Shown: one piece after another, positions 33,056 through 44,136 of the stretch | Position numbering within the stretch: the first letter of the stretch is position 1 | How the letters are laid out: each line of letters starts with the position of its first letter | Assembly: GCF_029227915.1 (NCBI RefSeq) | Contig: NC_079875.1 | Span: forward strand, 30,759,501-30,823,500 | Direction of reading: 5' to 3' | From: Hydractinia symbiolongicarpus | Taxonomy: Eukaryota > Cnidaria > Hydrozoa > Anthoathecata > Hydractiniidae | DNA: 64,000 nucleotides | Notes under the pieces: generated by a model | The model's database searches: none | The model's input: only the letters and a program-made list of their open reading frames with translations | Told to the model about the DNA's origin: nothing | Position numbers and translations under genes: made by a program

Positions 33056-34310
33056 TTAAGTAAAAGTCTTGCTCACTGATTGGCAATGTTGAGCCAATTT
33101 GATACACAGGGGGATAGGGTAACTACATCGCAATGCCTTTTAAGACAGAAAGAAAAAAAAGGAGGTGTCTCTCCACTGGAACTGCCGGTTCATGTCATTT
33201 ACTTTTACTTGTTTTAACGTCATGTACTTTCTGGATAGCGTCGTTTAAAGTTTTAGCAAGCGCGTTAGCGTTTTGGGCGCTTCAGAATTTTACACACCAT
33301 TGGAGAACAGTTGACCCTTAAAGTACATTGTAACAAGCGAAAGTATTTAATCTAAGGGAATTTGACCGTATTTGCTTAATTACGCAAATACAAACAATCG
33401 TGTAGCAAAACTATATACTAAGTGCTCCTATTGAAAATTTGTAGTAAGTCTTGTTTGGATATAAGATGCCTCGAAATATGTGAAGACGAACAAGTTTAAC
33501 AGGGCTACGAATAATCTATTATTTCCATTTTTCTAAATAAAACTGTGAAAAATTATTGACCCTGACTGCCAGATATATGGTATCACTCAACTAAAGTTAC
33601 GTAAATTGTTGACTAAGCATGAATTCGTGTATATACAGTGCAGTCTCAATGTAATCTACCGCGGACGCAAAACTCGCATGACTAGTTAAACAGAACAATA
33701 GCTTTTGTTTTTTAAGAAAATAATTGCCTCGCTGATAAACAATGACCCCACGCGATCGATTGTTTTTAATCACAATAGGTTACAAGATTAATTTTTAGCA
33801 ATTTATTTTGCGCGAACTCTTGAAATTTTTAATTGCAGTAATTAAATATTACATTATAAAATTAGTCATCGGAGTTGAATTAGAAATAGTATTTTAATAT
33901 AAAGTTACTTTGATAAATATTGTATGTGTAAACCCTTGCGATCTCATTTTCCCGGCCATATTTAAAATTTGGTTATACTCTGTCGCCAGAAAAAAAGATA
34001 GGAATAGAAACGGGAACAGGGATGACCGATGGTTGCTTGAAAATGTTATCTGTGATATGCTTTGTTCTTTAATTTAGATGATAAAGAATAATAATTTGAC
34101 TTTTTCAACCACTTTCATATTATTCAGTCCATTTGCAGCAATTGCGTTCAAGACTGGCATATGGTGATAAGAAAATTGTTTACAAATAAAATTAAGACGA
34201 TTAAATGCGCGAACAAACGAAAGATGCTTATTTACAAAGTCAGTCATGATGGAATTGATTATTTGGATTGACAACGAAATTTTGTAGCAACAAATTATAC
34301 ATATTTTAAA
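33056..34310. other. Gene-poor stretch
   Basis: No supported genes. Near 33640 the sequence tacagtgcagtctcaatgta followed by atctaccgcgg resembles a degraded pogo/mariner terminal repeat, but no partner was found. Confidence 0.35.
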
Positions 34311-34482
34311 TAAAAAAGTTAGTTTTACAAAATAATAAGACAAAATGTATTGTGAGCTTATGTTATATAATAAAAAGTTAGTTTTACAAAATATTAAGAT
34401 AAAATATATTGAGTTTATATTAAATAGTAAATAAGTTAGTTTTACAAAATAATAAAATAAAATATATCGTGAGTTTATATTA
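34311..34482. repeat. Three-copy 58-59-bp tandem repeat
   Basis: GTTAGTTTTACAAAATA starts at 34318, 34377 and 34435. Each unit continues with a-rich sequence and a TATTGTGAGCTTATGTTATA-like end. Copies differ by small indels and substitutions. It lies just downstream of the stop codon of the reverse-strand gene ending at 34495. Confidence 0.75.
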
Positions 34483-34494
34483 GTTCGCTATTGT

Positions 34495-34989
34495 TTAGTT
34501 TTGGTCTACGTAGATATTCATTGAATTTACAGCAGTACTCCATGCTTGTTTTTGTTGTTGTATGGAAACGTCGAAATAATTAAATGGAACATGTTTAACG
34601 AAGTTCACTTTTTCGCGATCCAACAGATCTTTGTGTAGCAATTTCCCGTTGACTATTTTATGCATGCCATATACATTTCGCCCCTTTCTTTCTTCGACAG
34701 GTATGGCTTAATTTATGATTCTTGTGGCGAAATTGCCTATTTTTCCACCACACTGGTTGTATTCGTATCGAATGACGTCGTCAGGTAGGGAGAATGGTTT
34801 TTGTGGGCATCGTTGATTTATTGCAGATGGTGGATTTATGGCAAAAGGATTATTAGAAAAAGTTGGGTATTGAGGCGGAAACATCTGATAAGGGAAGGCA
34901 TTGTTAAACTGTAAAGGATATGTGGGAACGTTGTTGTTAAATTGTGCTGGAAGTTGTGTAGGACTGTCGAGTTGTGTAGTAGTACCCAA
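34495..34989 (-). pseudogene. C-terminal module of an orphan protein, one in-frame stop
   Basis: Read on the reverse strand: an N/P/Q-rich low-complexity segment (QFNNNVPTYPLQFNNAFPYQ), then a folded-looking module RCPQKPFSLPDDVIRYEYNQ and CGGKIGNFATRIIN. After a TAA (34708-34710) the same frame stays open for another 70 codons, AIPVEERKGRNVYGMHKIVN ... VNFVKHVPFNYFDVSIQQQK, ending YVDQN before a TAA at 34495-34497. The module resembles the end of orphan cnidarian proteins (LPDDVxxY..CGGKxGN...RKGRNVYGxHKIVNG) that I recall but cannot name. Together with the Cys-rich N-terminal part at 35255-36139 it may be one gene, separated by a Tc1-like fragment on the other strand. The single stop makes it a probable pseudogene. 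Confidence 0.45.
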
Positions 34990-35000
34990 TCAATTGTGAA

Positions 35001-35200
35001 ATGCGACTTAACTTTGCCTTGGAATGCATTGCAACAAAAGAAGATTTCGACGATGTCATATTCATTGACGAAAGTAGCATTTGGATGTAACGACACTCCA
35101 AAGTATGTTTCCGTCGAAGACATTCTTTTGCGAAGCCCAAGGTTAAGCATCCATATAAAATTCATGTTTGGGCAGGTATATCACGATCTGTCTCTGTACT
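35001..35200 (+). pseudogene. Tc1/mariner-type transposase fragment
   Basis: On the forward strand a short frame reads RLNFALECIATKEDFDDVIF, then IDESSIWM, a TAA stop, then RHSKVCFRRRHSFAKPKVKH and PYKIHVWAGISRS. FDDVIFIDES carries a catalytic Asp-Glu pair of the DDE_3 endonuclease of Tc1-like elements, and KHPYKIHVWAGIS is the conserved strand that follows. Only about 65 codons survive, with one stop and no inverted ends visible. It lies between the two halves of a broken reverse-strand gene. Confidence 0.7.
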
Positions 35201-35254
35201 GTTAATAATTAAAACGTGTGCTTCAGATCTTTTTATAACAAACCATAGAAATTC

Positions 35255-36139
35255 TCATATTAATATATTTTTGACATATACGATCAAACTGTACCTGTCT
35301 TCCAAATCATCACGAGATAGATACCTTATGTTACTTTTCAATGGTTGATTTTTATCATTAATTGGTTGTCTGCTACGAATTGTGTGCAGCTTCTTTCTGA
35401 CAAGAGAGCAATTTTCACAAATCTGTATTTCTTTTGTATGTATTAGATGACCTGACCATTGTATGGGTTTCAACCTTAGCAAATGGTAAGCCATCTGAAT
35501 AGTTGTTAAACAGCTCCCGAAACTCAAAGCGTCTATCCAGAACATCTGAAAAGTCTCCAATTCCGTAGCAATTGGTGGTATTTTGCCATAAGGACACAAA
35601 GGTTTCTAAATTGTCATTGCATAATGTTATAGGGTATCCAAACTTTCTCAGCACTGAATTTTCTATTACACGTTCATAGACAAAACAAGGCCATGTATGG
35701 CCAAGGTTAATTGTGATCGAAAATTTATTTACAATTGTTCCTGATTCTAATTGTTCTGGAAATATAAAAACTCGTTTTTTATTTTCAACATTTAGGACTG
35801 TGAATCCTTTTTCCATCATCAATTTGTCCAATTTTGTGATATGAAAATCGTTTTTTTCAGTAGACTCTTCATTAACACACAGTGAAAAACTGCAGTATTT
35901 TCAACTTTTGGTTTTACCTCCGATTTTACCATTAACCTTCGAATTCTTCGACCGCAACTACTACATAATTTTTTTGGGTATATATCACTATCCTCTTCTC
36001 TTACGTTGATTTTATAACACCCCTCCAAAGTTTCAGCAAAGTCTGAGCATAACTTTGGATAACCATATTTCTTATCTGTCTTTATTTTAATACCACAAAC
36101 ACGACACAATTTTTGTACATAAACTTTATGATCTTCCAT
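35255..36139 (-). pseudogene. Orphan protein with Cys-rich N-terminal domain, frameshifted
   Basis: Starts ATG at 36139: MEDHKVYVQKLCRVCGIKIK, then SDFAETLEGCYKINVREEDS and IYPKKLCSSCGRRIRRL. The four cysteine pairs (CRVC, LCSD, KKLCSSC) look like a treble-clef ZAD-like domain or the Cys-rich N-terminus of RAG1-like proteins. Near 35880 the frame shifts (after NTAVFHCV) and continues as NEESTEKNDFHITKLDKLMM, ENKKRVFIFPEQ and ITINLGHTWPCFVYERVIEN, GDFSDVLDRRFEFRELF and DGLPFAKVETH. A second shift near 35450 leads to ICENCSLVRKKLHTIRSRQP and NIRYLSRDDLEDRY. The order suggests one gene with two frameshifts, or unseen small introns. Function not known; DNA binding is plausible from the Cys-rich start. 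Confidence 0.48.
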
Positions 36140-37255
36140 AATAGTGTATGGTATTGGCTATGGAAACAGCCGTTTTTAGTAAGAATTATAAGTAAAACTA
36201 GGTACTTTATAAAATATGTCGTCAGTTCTATGTTACATGCGCTCACAACTAAACGATATACTAAACTATATAAATCTTTGATTTCCAGTAATTCGCCCAG
36301 CTGGCGAAGCTGTGGAGCGCTCTCTTGATAATATATTATCAAAACAAGAAGCCATATTGAAATCGGTAAAATTTCTTTTGTTCTTATATTAACATAATTA
36401 GCGAAGAAGCACATGCTCGACACTTTCGTAAACAAAAAGAAAAAGTTTATATCTCGTTTTAAAACGACGTTCTGTTATAAGAACTTATTTCTTTAGTTAG
36501 AATAAACATTAATCCAGCACACATTTTGTCAGCACTCGTCCAGCGCATATCTATCTATATTGTTTTTCATGATCAAAGTGGTATACTCGAGCCTGTAAAA
36601 ATAGGTTAATATCACGGTTAAACGCTTTTTTTCAAACATGTTGTTGAAGTTTTTAACAACAATGTTTACCGACTTATATTAGGTACACTTTCCATACAAA
36701 TTTCACGTGCCTGGAGCGTGTTACGCTCAGATTTCAATAGAAAAAAGTTAGCCCCTATTGAAGGAGAAAATGGAATTTGATCATATTTTTTTGGCGAAAA
36801 AGACTCGGTCGAGCACCTCACGCACTGATTCTTTTGTAATTAAAAACAATAGAAAATTCATTACATTTAAAGCATACAGAGAAATAAAGTTGTTTCTCCT
36901 TCCGTATTCTTTCCTCCAAGGTCTAACGCAGGTACACTCCATTGCTCATAATGCATCAAACAAATTCCTGAAGCGTTTTTCAATTTATAGAGGAGGAGGA
37001 CAGTGCGTTCAAAAGAGGGGAAAGTTTCATGAATTTTGGTATATATTATTTTTTTGTTTGCTGATAGAAAACATTTAATTTTCACATAACATCTACATTA
37101 TCAGCCATATTATATATATCATTGTCAATTGTAGGGGTAATGCAAGATTGATTCACATTATGTTCCGCATAAATGCCTTTCTAAAGGGCGTTTACAAAAA
37201 AAATCACAGAAAGAGCCATGCGCATTAAAGGGTGTGATTAAAGGATTGACTTTAA
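36140..37255. other. Gene-poor stretch before the second Helitron
   Basis: No supported gene. It is AT-rich with short frames lacking motifs or splice support. The two bases before 37256 are AA, consistent with a Helitron target site. Confidence 0.35.
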
Positions 37256-37847
37256 TCTCTATAATAATACGCTAAGTGTTTCCGTGTGTCTGTGACAGGC
37301 AAAGTTGATGTGGTTATTTTTCTTTGAAGTTGCCGAAAAAAATCTTTGATGTTACCGAAAAAAATATGTCTTCTTTGTCGAGAAAAGCCACGAGTTTTGT
37401 GTGGTTTGTTAAATGAAGTTCTAGCACAAAGTAACGGAAATTGTGTTTGCAAAATAGATGGCTGTTCTTTTTAAGCATTTTCTACTCTTTCCTTCAAAAT
37501 AAATCTTTACAAAAGCATTTAAAAAGGGGCATGGTATATAAATGAAGTATAGAAAGGTTTCTGTAAGGTTTGTTTATGTTTTTTTTCAGTTTTGATGATA
37601 TTGATGCGAGACATGTTTGTTAGCTAGCATCATAAAACCAACCACACCAACAACGACCTAATAGCTAGCTAGCTCGGACTTTATAAATATGTAGCCATGT
37701 TCTTTATACCTAGCTAAGTCTCCGGTTTATATTCAACTGACCAGCTATTAGCTGCTGTAGCTAGTTTATGTTTGCTTCAGTTTTATGTTGCTTTTTACAT
37801 GTAGCTAAGCTAGCTACCGTAGTGTTATCTTAGTGGTCTTCGCTAAG

Positions 37848-40800
37848 AATTATTATTATTATTATTATTATTTAACGAATGTTTATACAGGATTTGCATG
37901 TCAGTATATAAAACACTGTTATAAATATGCGTCCTGAAAATAAAATGTTAAAAATATTAATATTCATTTAAAATTCATTTAAAATTCATTTAAAATGGTT
38001 ATATACAATAGATAAAAAGTAAATATGTAATGTGAAGATTATGTATATTTGTACGGAATAAAATGAGAGACAAAAAGAGAGAAAGACTATATCGAGAAAA
38101 ACAGGGAAACAAACTAAGAAACTGTCACAAAACGGTGCACTATATAGAGTCCTCAGTTGAAAAAGAATGTTAACACAAAACTCAAAAAGATTGTGTCAAA
38201 AGCTAAACCAGGCTGTATGGAAAACACACTCACAAATACACTTATCAAACAAAATGTGCTTGACACAAAGCTTTAAATTCCTCAAAAATTTCACATTGCC
38301 TAATTCCAATGGGTAAAGAGTTGAATAAACTCACACCCATTGAAAAGAAGCTTCCCTTTGCAAATTCTAATTTCACTTTAGGTATAAATAAAAGAAAACC
38401 GTTGTTTCTTGTTGTTCTTTGATGACGCTTCACAGTGAAGTAGTCTTGAAAGTTATCACAGACATTACCATCCAAACATTTTTTAACAAACAGCACAGCT
38501 CGTTTTTCAATTTCTTTTCTGATCTCAGGAACATTTTGTTGAGTCAGAATTCTAGCACGATTGTCAATGGATTCGAGTCTCTTTATTTGAGTATCACTGA
38601 ATTTGAGCTGAACGTTACTGCAATAGGATAATCCTGGTAAAATAATAGCTGTGTAGATCTTTCTAACAGCATCCGCAGTAAGACCCATTTTGAGTGAACT
38701 TAACAAACGTAGCTTGTTCGAAGCTCTTTTGTAAATCGTGTTGAAGTTTTCGTTCATGTTCAAAGATGGATCCAAAACAGTACCAAGATACTTATAATGT
38801 GTAGTTGAAGATATTGGAACGTCATTGTAATATAAATTCATTTGTCGTGAATACATCGAGAGTCGTTTTTTAGTTCCAAATACCATTGACTCGGTCTTTC
38901 CTTTTCTGAGATTTATTACTAATTCGTTATCTTTGAGATATTCGGCTATCTTCTCGAGATCGTAATTGAACTTGTCTTCGATGTCTTGTAACCGTTTGCT
39001 CGCAAAATATAACACCGTGTCATCTGCAAACTCTATGACTTCAAAATATTTAACGCACTCTTCAAAGTCATTGAAATAAAGTAAAAACAAGATAGATCCT
39101 AAGATGGATCCTTGTGGTACACCACAGACAATACTTTTCTCTTCGGATGCTACGTTGTTTACTACGCAATACTGCTTTCTATTGAAGAGGTAGTCTGAGA
39201 ACCAATTCAAAGCAATTCCTTTAATACCATAAGAACATAATTTTGACAGTAATAATCCATGACTAAGAGTGTCAAATGCTTTTGACAAGTCAACAAAAAT
39301 TGCACCAACTAGATTGCCACTGTCTACTTCTTTCCTGATGTTGTCCGTTAATAACGTAGTCGCCATCTCCGTTGATCGTTTTCGACGGTACCCAAATTGA
39401 TTTCGAGAAAGTAAGTTATTTGATTCTGGATAATCAATTAATTGGTGATGAACAGCACGTTCTAGAATCTTGGAAACTATAGGAAGAACTGAGATAGGTC
39501 GATAGTTTGTTTCTTCAGATGAATTTCCTCCCTTAAAAAGTGGCGTAACTTTTGCGATTTTCCAGTCCGACGGTATTGTACTGGTACGCAGCGACAGGTT
39601 TATAATGAATGCTAATGGTTGAGAAAGGAGTGTAGCAGCATCTTTCAAAACACCCGGTGGTATGTCATCTGCACCGGTGGCTTTCTTTCTCTTCAAAGAT
39701 TTTAATTCTTTTTCGACAAACACTTTCGTGACGTAATGAAAATGAAAGAGTTTATCAGTCCTGGTCGAAACTATTGCGGTATATCTCCATATAAGGTTTC
39801 GTAATGGAAAAGCGACGTCCTTCAATTTTCTAGCGCAATCTGAAAAGTATCGACAAAATTTGTTAGCGTAAAGAAGTTTCTCAGCTGCATCCGGCTGATC
39901 ACTATTTGTTGGAGATGATGACTTTCCTGCAGGAAATATGCTTTTGATTGTTTTCCAAAACTTACGAGGATTATGCCGGTTTTCCACTAACAAGTTTTTC
40001 TGATAACCATTTCTTGCAACTCGAATTTTGTTGTTACAAATATTTTTTAATTGTCTGTACAAACACCAATCTGACGCTTTCTTCGTTTTTCGTGCCTTTC
40101 TCAAGAGTTTATCTCGATTGTTCATATGTTTCTTAATTTCAGCACTCAACCACGGACAGGAACGTCCTTTTACCATTTTGGTTATAACGGGAGCGTGCTT
40201 GTCGATTATAGCATGTACTGTTGTTTTAAAATATTCCCAGGAACTTTCCACGGAACTCATTTCATACATAGGTTGCCAATCATGATTATTTATGTCTGTG
40301 TTCAATTTTTCAGGGTCATATTTGTTGTAATTTCGACATCGTGTGGTGCGCGATTTAAACTTTTGATGGTTAACTTTTCTTACGCAACCAATACAATCGT
40401 GATCACTCAGACTCAGAGGTAGAACGTCCGTGTGGGAGATCGTCGAACTTTTGTTAGTAAATATCACATCAATTAATGTTTCAGTGTCTTGCGTTATTCT
40501 CGTGGGCTTTTTTACGAGCTGTACAAATGATTGCAATTTGAATATATCTTTGATTTCACGATGATCACCTTGTTTCAAATAATTCACATTAACATCGCCC
40601 ATAATGATTGTTTCTAGTGTTAATTTATTAACAGCTATTAACATTTCTCTTAAAATTTCGTTAAAACGAGAATTCAGATATAGAGATGAGTCAGGGGGTC
40701 TATACATACAGCATATAAGAAAACTTTTTGCGTTTTTCGGAAAAATTTCGAGCCAGATACATTCAATGTCATTCACCTCTAGATCTTCCCTCCTTTTCCA

Positions 40801-41349
40801 TGTCAATTGTTCCGATATATAAGTGGCCACACCTCCACCTTTCCCAATTTCTCTACAACGTGAAATGAAGTTGTACCCCGGTATTGTGTATAAATCGTTG
40901 TTATCAAACCCACTCTGTGCTTCGATGTGAGTTTCAGATAATGTCAAAATGTCTATACGATTTTCATAAGATAATAATGCAGTAAGATTTGCCATGTTAT
41001 GAAAAATTCCTCTGATATTTTGGTGTAAGAACTTTATACCTTTCATGTTTGTAAACGATTTTATCTGTTCATATTGCGGTCCTGGACAACTTTCGACATC
41101 TCCGCAAGCCAGTAATAACAAACAAATCAAACTTCTTTTTCTGTATCGAGCTATGGACTTCGATCTAACTGCAAACAGTGACGAATAAACGAATGTTTCT
41201 TCTTGTTCTTTACACAAACCAGTAATAGTGATACTGATCCCATCTGGTTGACAAAAGCAACTTTTTCTGATGCAAAAACATGTATAAATAAAAATGAACA
41301 ACAGGAGCAAGCAAAACACGTCCGCACGCCTTGCCGCCATTATGTACAA
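37848..41349 (-). mobile_element. CR1-like non-LTR retrotransposon inserted in the Helitron
   Basis: The inserted segment is delimited by comparison with Helitron copy 1, whose uninterrupted sequence CTAAGAATGTGACTGTAACT at about 2628-2647 corresponds to the insertion point. On the reverse strand the element ends in an (AAT)n microsatellite (forward strand attattatt at 37848-37872), as CR1/L2-type LINEs do instead of poly-A. The 3' UTR is about 400 bp and contains a three-copy 11-bp repeat near 37968-37996. The 5' end lies within a few bases of the ORF start, so the copy may be slightly 5'-truncated. Only a trinucleotide (AAT) could be a target duplication. Confidence 0.72.
38245..41340 (-). 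CDS. LINE ORF2-type protein: AP endonuclease plus reverse transcriptase
   Basis: 1031 codons without a stop, from ATG at 41340 (the fourth codon of the open frame). Residues 8-24 are a hydrophobic leader (FCLLLLFIFIYTCFC). Residues 72-88 contain LICLLLLACGDVESCPGP, similar to a 2A peptide. An exonuclease-endonuclease domain spans roughly 100-320 with LSETHIE, MYRPPDS, GDVNVN and SDHD motifs. A linker holds NPRKFWKTIK. The reverse transcriptase (about 540-800) shows NYRPISVLP, FVDLSKAFDT, GVPQGSILG and the catalytic FADD (about residue 770). No RNase H follows. Features match the CR1/Jockey group. The enzyme would nick target DNA and copy its RNA in place. Being uninterrupted, it is either recent or still active. 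The hydrophobic leader plus 2A-like motif is unusual and described separately. Confidence 0.9.
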   Translation of the reverse strand: MAARRADVFCLLLLFIFIYTCFCIRKSCFCQPDGISITITGLCKEQEETFVYSSLFAVRSKSIARYRKRSLICLLLLACGDVESCPGPQYEQIKSFTNMKGIKFLHQNIRGIFHNMANLTALLSYENRIDILTLSETHIEAQSGFDNNDLYTIPGYNFISRCREIGKGGGVATYISEQLTWKRREDLEVNDIECIWLEIFPKNAKSFLICCMYRPPDSSLYLNSRFNEILREMLIAVNKLTLETIIMGDVNVNYLKQGDHREIKDIFKLQSFVQLVKKPTRITQDTETLIDVIFTNKSSTISHTDVLPLSLSDHDCIGCVRKVNHQKFKSRTTRCRNYNKYDPEKLNTDINNHDWQPMYEMSSVESSWEYFKTTVHAIIDKHAPVITKMVKGRSCPWLSAEIKKHMNNRDKLLRKARKTKKASDWCLYRQLKNICNNKIRVARNGYQKNLLVENRHNPRKFWKTIKSIFPAGKSSSPTNSDQPDAAEKLLYANKFCRYFSDCARKLKDVAFPLRNLIWRYTAIVSTRTDKLFHFHYVTKVFVEKELKSLKRKKATGADDIPPGVLKDAATLLSQPLAFIINLSLRTSTIPSDWKIAKVTPLFKGGNSSEETNYRPISVLPIVSKILERAVHHQLIDYPESNNLLSRNQFGYRRKRSTEMATTLLTDNIRKEVDSGNLVGAIFVDLSKAFDTLSHGLLLSKLCSYGIKGIALNWFSDYLFNRKQYCVVNNVASEEKSIVCGVPQGSILGSILFLLYFNDFEECVKYFEVIEFADDTVLYFASKRLQDIEDKFNYDLEKIAEYLKDNELVINLRKGKTESMVFGTKKRLSMYSRQMNLYYNDVPISSTTHYKYLGTVLDPSLNMNENFNTIYKRASNKLRLLSSLKMGLTADAVRKIYTAIILPGLSYCSNVQLKFSDTQIKRLESIDNRARILTQQNVPEIRKEIEKRAVLFVKKCLDGNVCDNFQDYFTVKRHQRTTRNNGFLLFIPKVKLEFAKGSFFSMGVSLFNSLPIGIRQCEIFEEFKALCQAHFV

Positions 41350-44136
41350 TGTGGCTGTAACTTATTTCATTTGACATTTTAGCTTAAATTAACAAGCCAC
41401 AACAACTTTTAAAAAGTATTACATAATATTTAAGAATAGTTTAAGGACTGTTTTTAAGCAAATAATGTATTTTTCACATTTTGTGTGACTTATATACATC
41501 GGTTACATGCAATATGACGAAACGATTTTATGACATTTATGTTTATGACATTTTGTCTTAATTAAGAAAAGTTTCAACTTTTTTGAGGGAGTACAACACC
41601 GCAAAAACTTGTGTTTTTTTTTGATATTTTGTATAAATTCTTACTGGGCAGGACTCTGTTCAACATAAATGAGTACAAGATACAAATACTGATTTTTGTT
41701 GAATCAGAAGTATTTCCTAGAACCATTCTTTTTTTTACATTTTTGTGGAGAAAAAGTGTATGCAATATCATCAGAATAACTGATTTTGTTGCAAACTGTT
41801 TTTCTTTTTCACATTTTGCATTGAAATATTGTTATAAAGGGCATATATCAATAGACATATATATACGAAAATAATTAAATTCGGCAAACTTTGATTTTGT
41901 CGTTCACCTCTCATCTTTTATATTTTGATTAAACTTTTGAGGAAAACCATAGGAATTATTTAGAATTTGTATTTTGTGTTGCAAATTTAGTGCAAAAATT
42001 GACATAAAATGAACTGTTAAATTGATTGTTGTTGTTTTAACATGAATTATGACTCAAACTTTGTTTTTGTATTTCTAATTTGACTAATTAGCCTAAAAAA
42101 TTTGCCAATTGGTTTTACACTTTGTTCTTCTTTATATATTTTTTATGTGAACATAGAAGTACAAAAGTAAAGTTAGAAGCCACAAGAAGTTACTTCGAAA
42201 GTGAAGAGTGGAGCTAGAAGTAGTAAAGAAAAATTAGAAGTAGAAAATGAAAGCTTGGGTTTAAAGTAGACTTGGATTCACAAATAGTAAGAACTTTTTA
42301 TATATTTTTAGACGTTATATATGTTTTTATGTCGCTAGAGTTACGTGTCAGGCAGACTCGCATTTGCCACGAAAAAGTCACTTAAAAGCTTCAAATTCTT
42401 TTACCGCGTTTTTTATAAAAAATCTAACATATTTTTTTACACTTTTTTGCATAATTAATGTTTTGCGTAACTAATGTATTTGTCCTAAAATTCAAAATGC
42501 TACATAAAAAGCTCTTACCTGGCTATCAAACAAATGTGTAGCGAAACTTTTTATTTTGTTGAACTTACTGCAAATGTCATAATTTTTATATTGTTATTGT
42601 TTCTCTTTATATGTGTTTTACTAAGCATAAATAGCTAGCTGGCTATATGCGTCTTCCCAGTTTAACTAATTAACTGGGTATCTGTCTTATCTAATGTTAC
42701 CTTCAAGCTCCATATCTAAACCTAGCTAGCTAACTGATGATTAATGTTGTTATTCCTCTTTTAGCTATTTATATCCACCTTAGTAGTCAAACTAAGGGAT
42801 CTTATTTCAGCACGAATTAGGATGTAACAAGCCACAAAATCTTTCAAAGACTTTTAGGGTAGTGTGAGGAATAATTTTTCTTACGTTTTCTGCAAATTTT
42901 ACTTTAAGAGGAATGATTTTGTAAAACTAAAGTGTGTGCGTTAATTGGAGTAAGTCTTATTGTTTTGTTGTTGACATCCTGTTAAACTTCTGTTATGTAA
43001 TTACGAAAATAAATATTTGGTGATGATAAAAAATTACTGAATGTTCAGACTGAAACTGTTTAACTGTTGTGAGGGAGGACCATATGCAAGTATATATACT
43101 AAAAATAATGATTTGATATTCTACACTTTGCAAGTTGTATTTTTGTATGCACTTAAATGACTGTATTTTCTGAGTTAAATTTGATGGGTTTCATATCAAT
43201 TTTGTGGAAGATTTTATGGGTGAAGACAATATAGAACATGCCAATTGAACTGATTTTTGTTCATATTTTGATTTGCTCCTCATAAACCTTTGTGTTCTTC
43301 ATTTATTGTAAACTTTTGTGAGGAAGGACCATATATATATACAATGTTTTCAAAATAATCATTTTGTTGATTTGAAATTTAATCCTTGCTCATTGCTTTT
43401 TCCACAATTCAGTTTAAAATGTTTGGTAAAGTCAGTACGGATCATTAGACAAAAAATTGTTTTGATAACTGGTTAATTTTTACATTTTGTGCATATTTTT
43501 GCGGGAGATGATGGTATGCAACCGAATAAATGATTTTTCAAAGTTTAACTTTTTGTGTTTTGGTGTTTTGTGTTTGTTTAAGTTTGGCTTTTTGATATTG
43601 TTCAGGTTGTATTGTTGTATAAGCATTTAGGGAAAAGACAATGTTTAAAATGCATAAAGAACTTATTTCATAGATCTGTGCTTACTGTTGCAAGCCTTTC
43701 TTTTCGACATTTCAGATTAATATATTGAAGGTTTTCCATATAATCACATAATAAGATGTATACATATTTGAGATGTGTTATTTCTGACATTATTATTATT
43801 GTTGTCGTAACTGTCTGGGTTGTTACTGTCAATGTTGTAACTCTGTACTAACTAGATTTTACACCTTGCACGCCGTTGTTTTTCATATTTTGTCTGACGT
43901 TTTGTTGGGAGGATTTCATGCGATTTGACATTTGATATTTTGTGTTAGATTTTAAGAACTTTTTTGTTAAATTATGACTTATATACTTTCTTTTTATGCA
44001 TTTTCAGATTATTTTTTTTAGTAAAAGGCATATTCAATATACTGAAATATTTGCTGATGTCATCAAATTTCAAATGACAGAACTTTTCAATTGTTTTTCT
44101 GCCTAAGTGGATTTTTCCACGGGCCTAATCTACTAG

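Larger units (their letters stand above)
37256..44136 (+). mobile_element. Non-autonomous Helitron-like element, copy 2 (carrying a LINE)
   Basis: Same ends as copy 1: TCTCTATAATAATACGC after A, and hairpin GTGGATTTTTCCAC (44107-44120) followed by GGGCCTAATCTACTAG|T. The left arm 37256-37847 matches 2062-2633, and 41350-44136 matches 2634-5828, with scattered substitutions and indels. For example, the 3050-3120 segment of copy 1 is shortened here, and an extra segment near 42411-42530 is present only here. A reverse-strand LINE occupies 37848-41349. The base after the 3' end starts a TCTATATAATAATACGGC sequence that is itself a Helitron 5' end. Confidence 0.72.

Noticed and set aside
33630-33720. 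A mariner or pogo terminal repeat (tacagtgcagtctcaatg)
   Set aside because: No partner end or ORF was found; similarity is too short to annotate as an element.
34836-35205. Three overlapping reverse-strand frames and one forward frame of about 70-110 codons
   Set aside because: They are shadows of the forward Tc1-like fragment at 35001-35200 in other frames.
36758-37085. Overlapping frames of 106 and 72 codons on opposite strands
   Set aside because: No motif, no splice support, and composition like non-coding AT-rich DNA.
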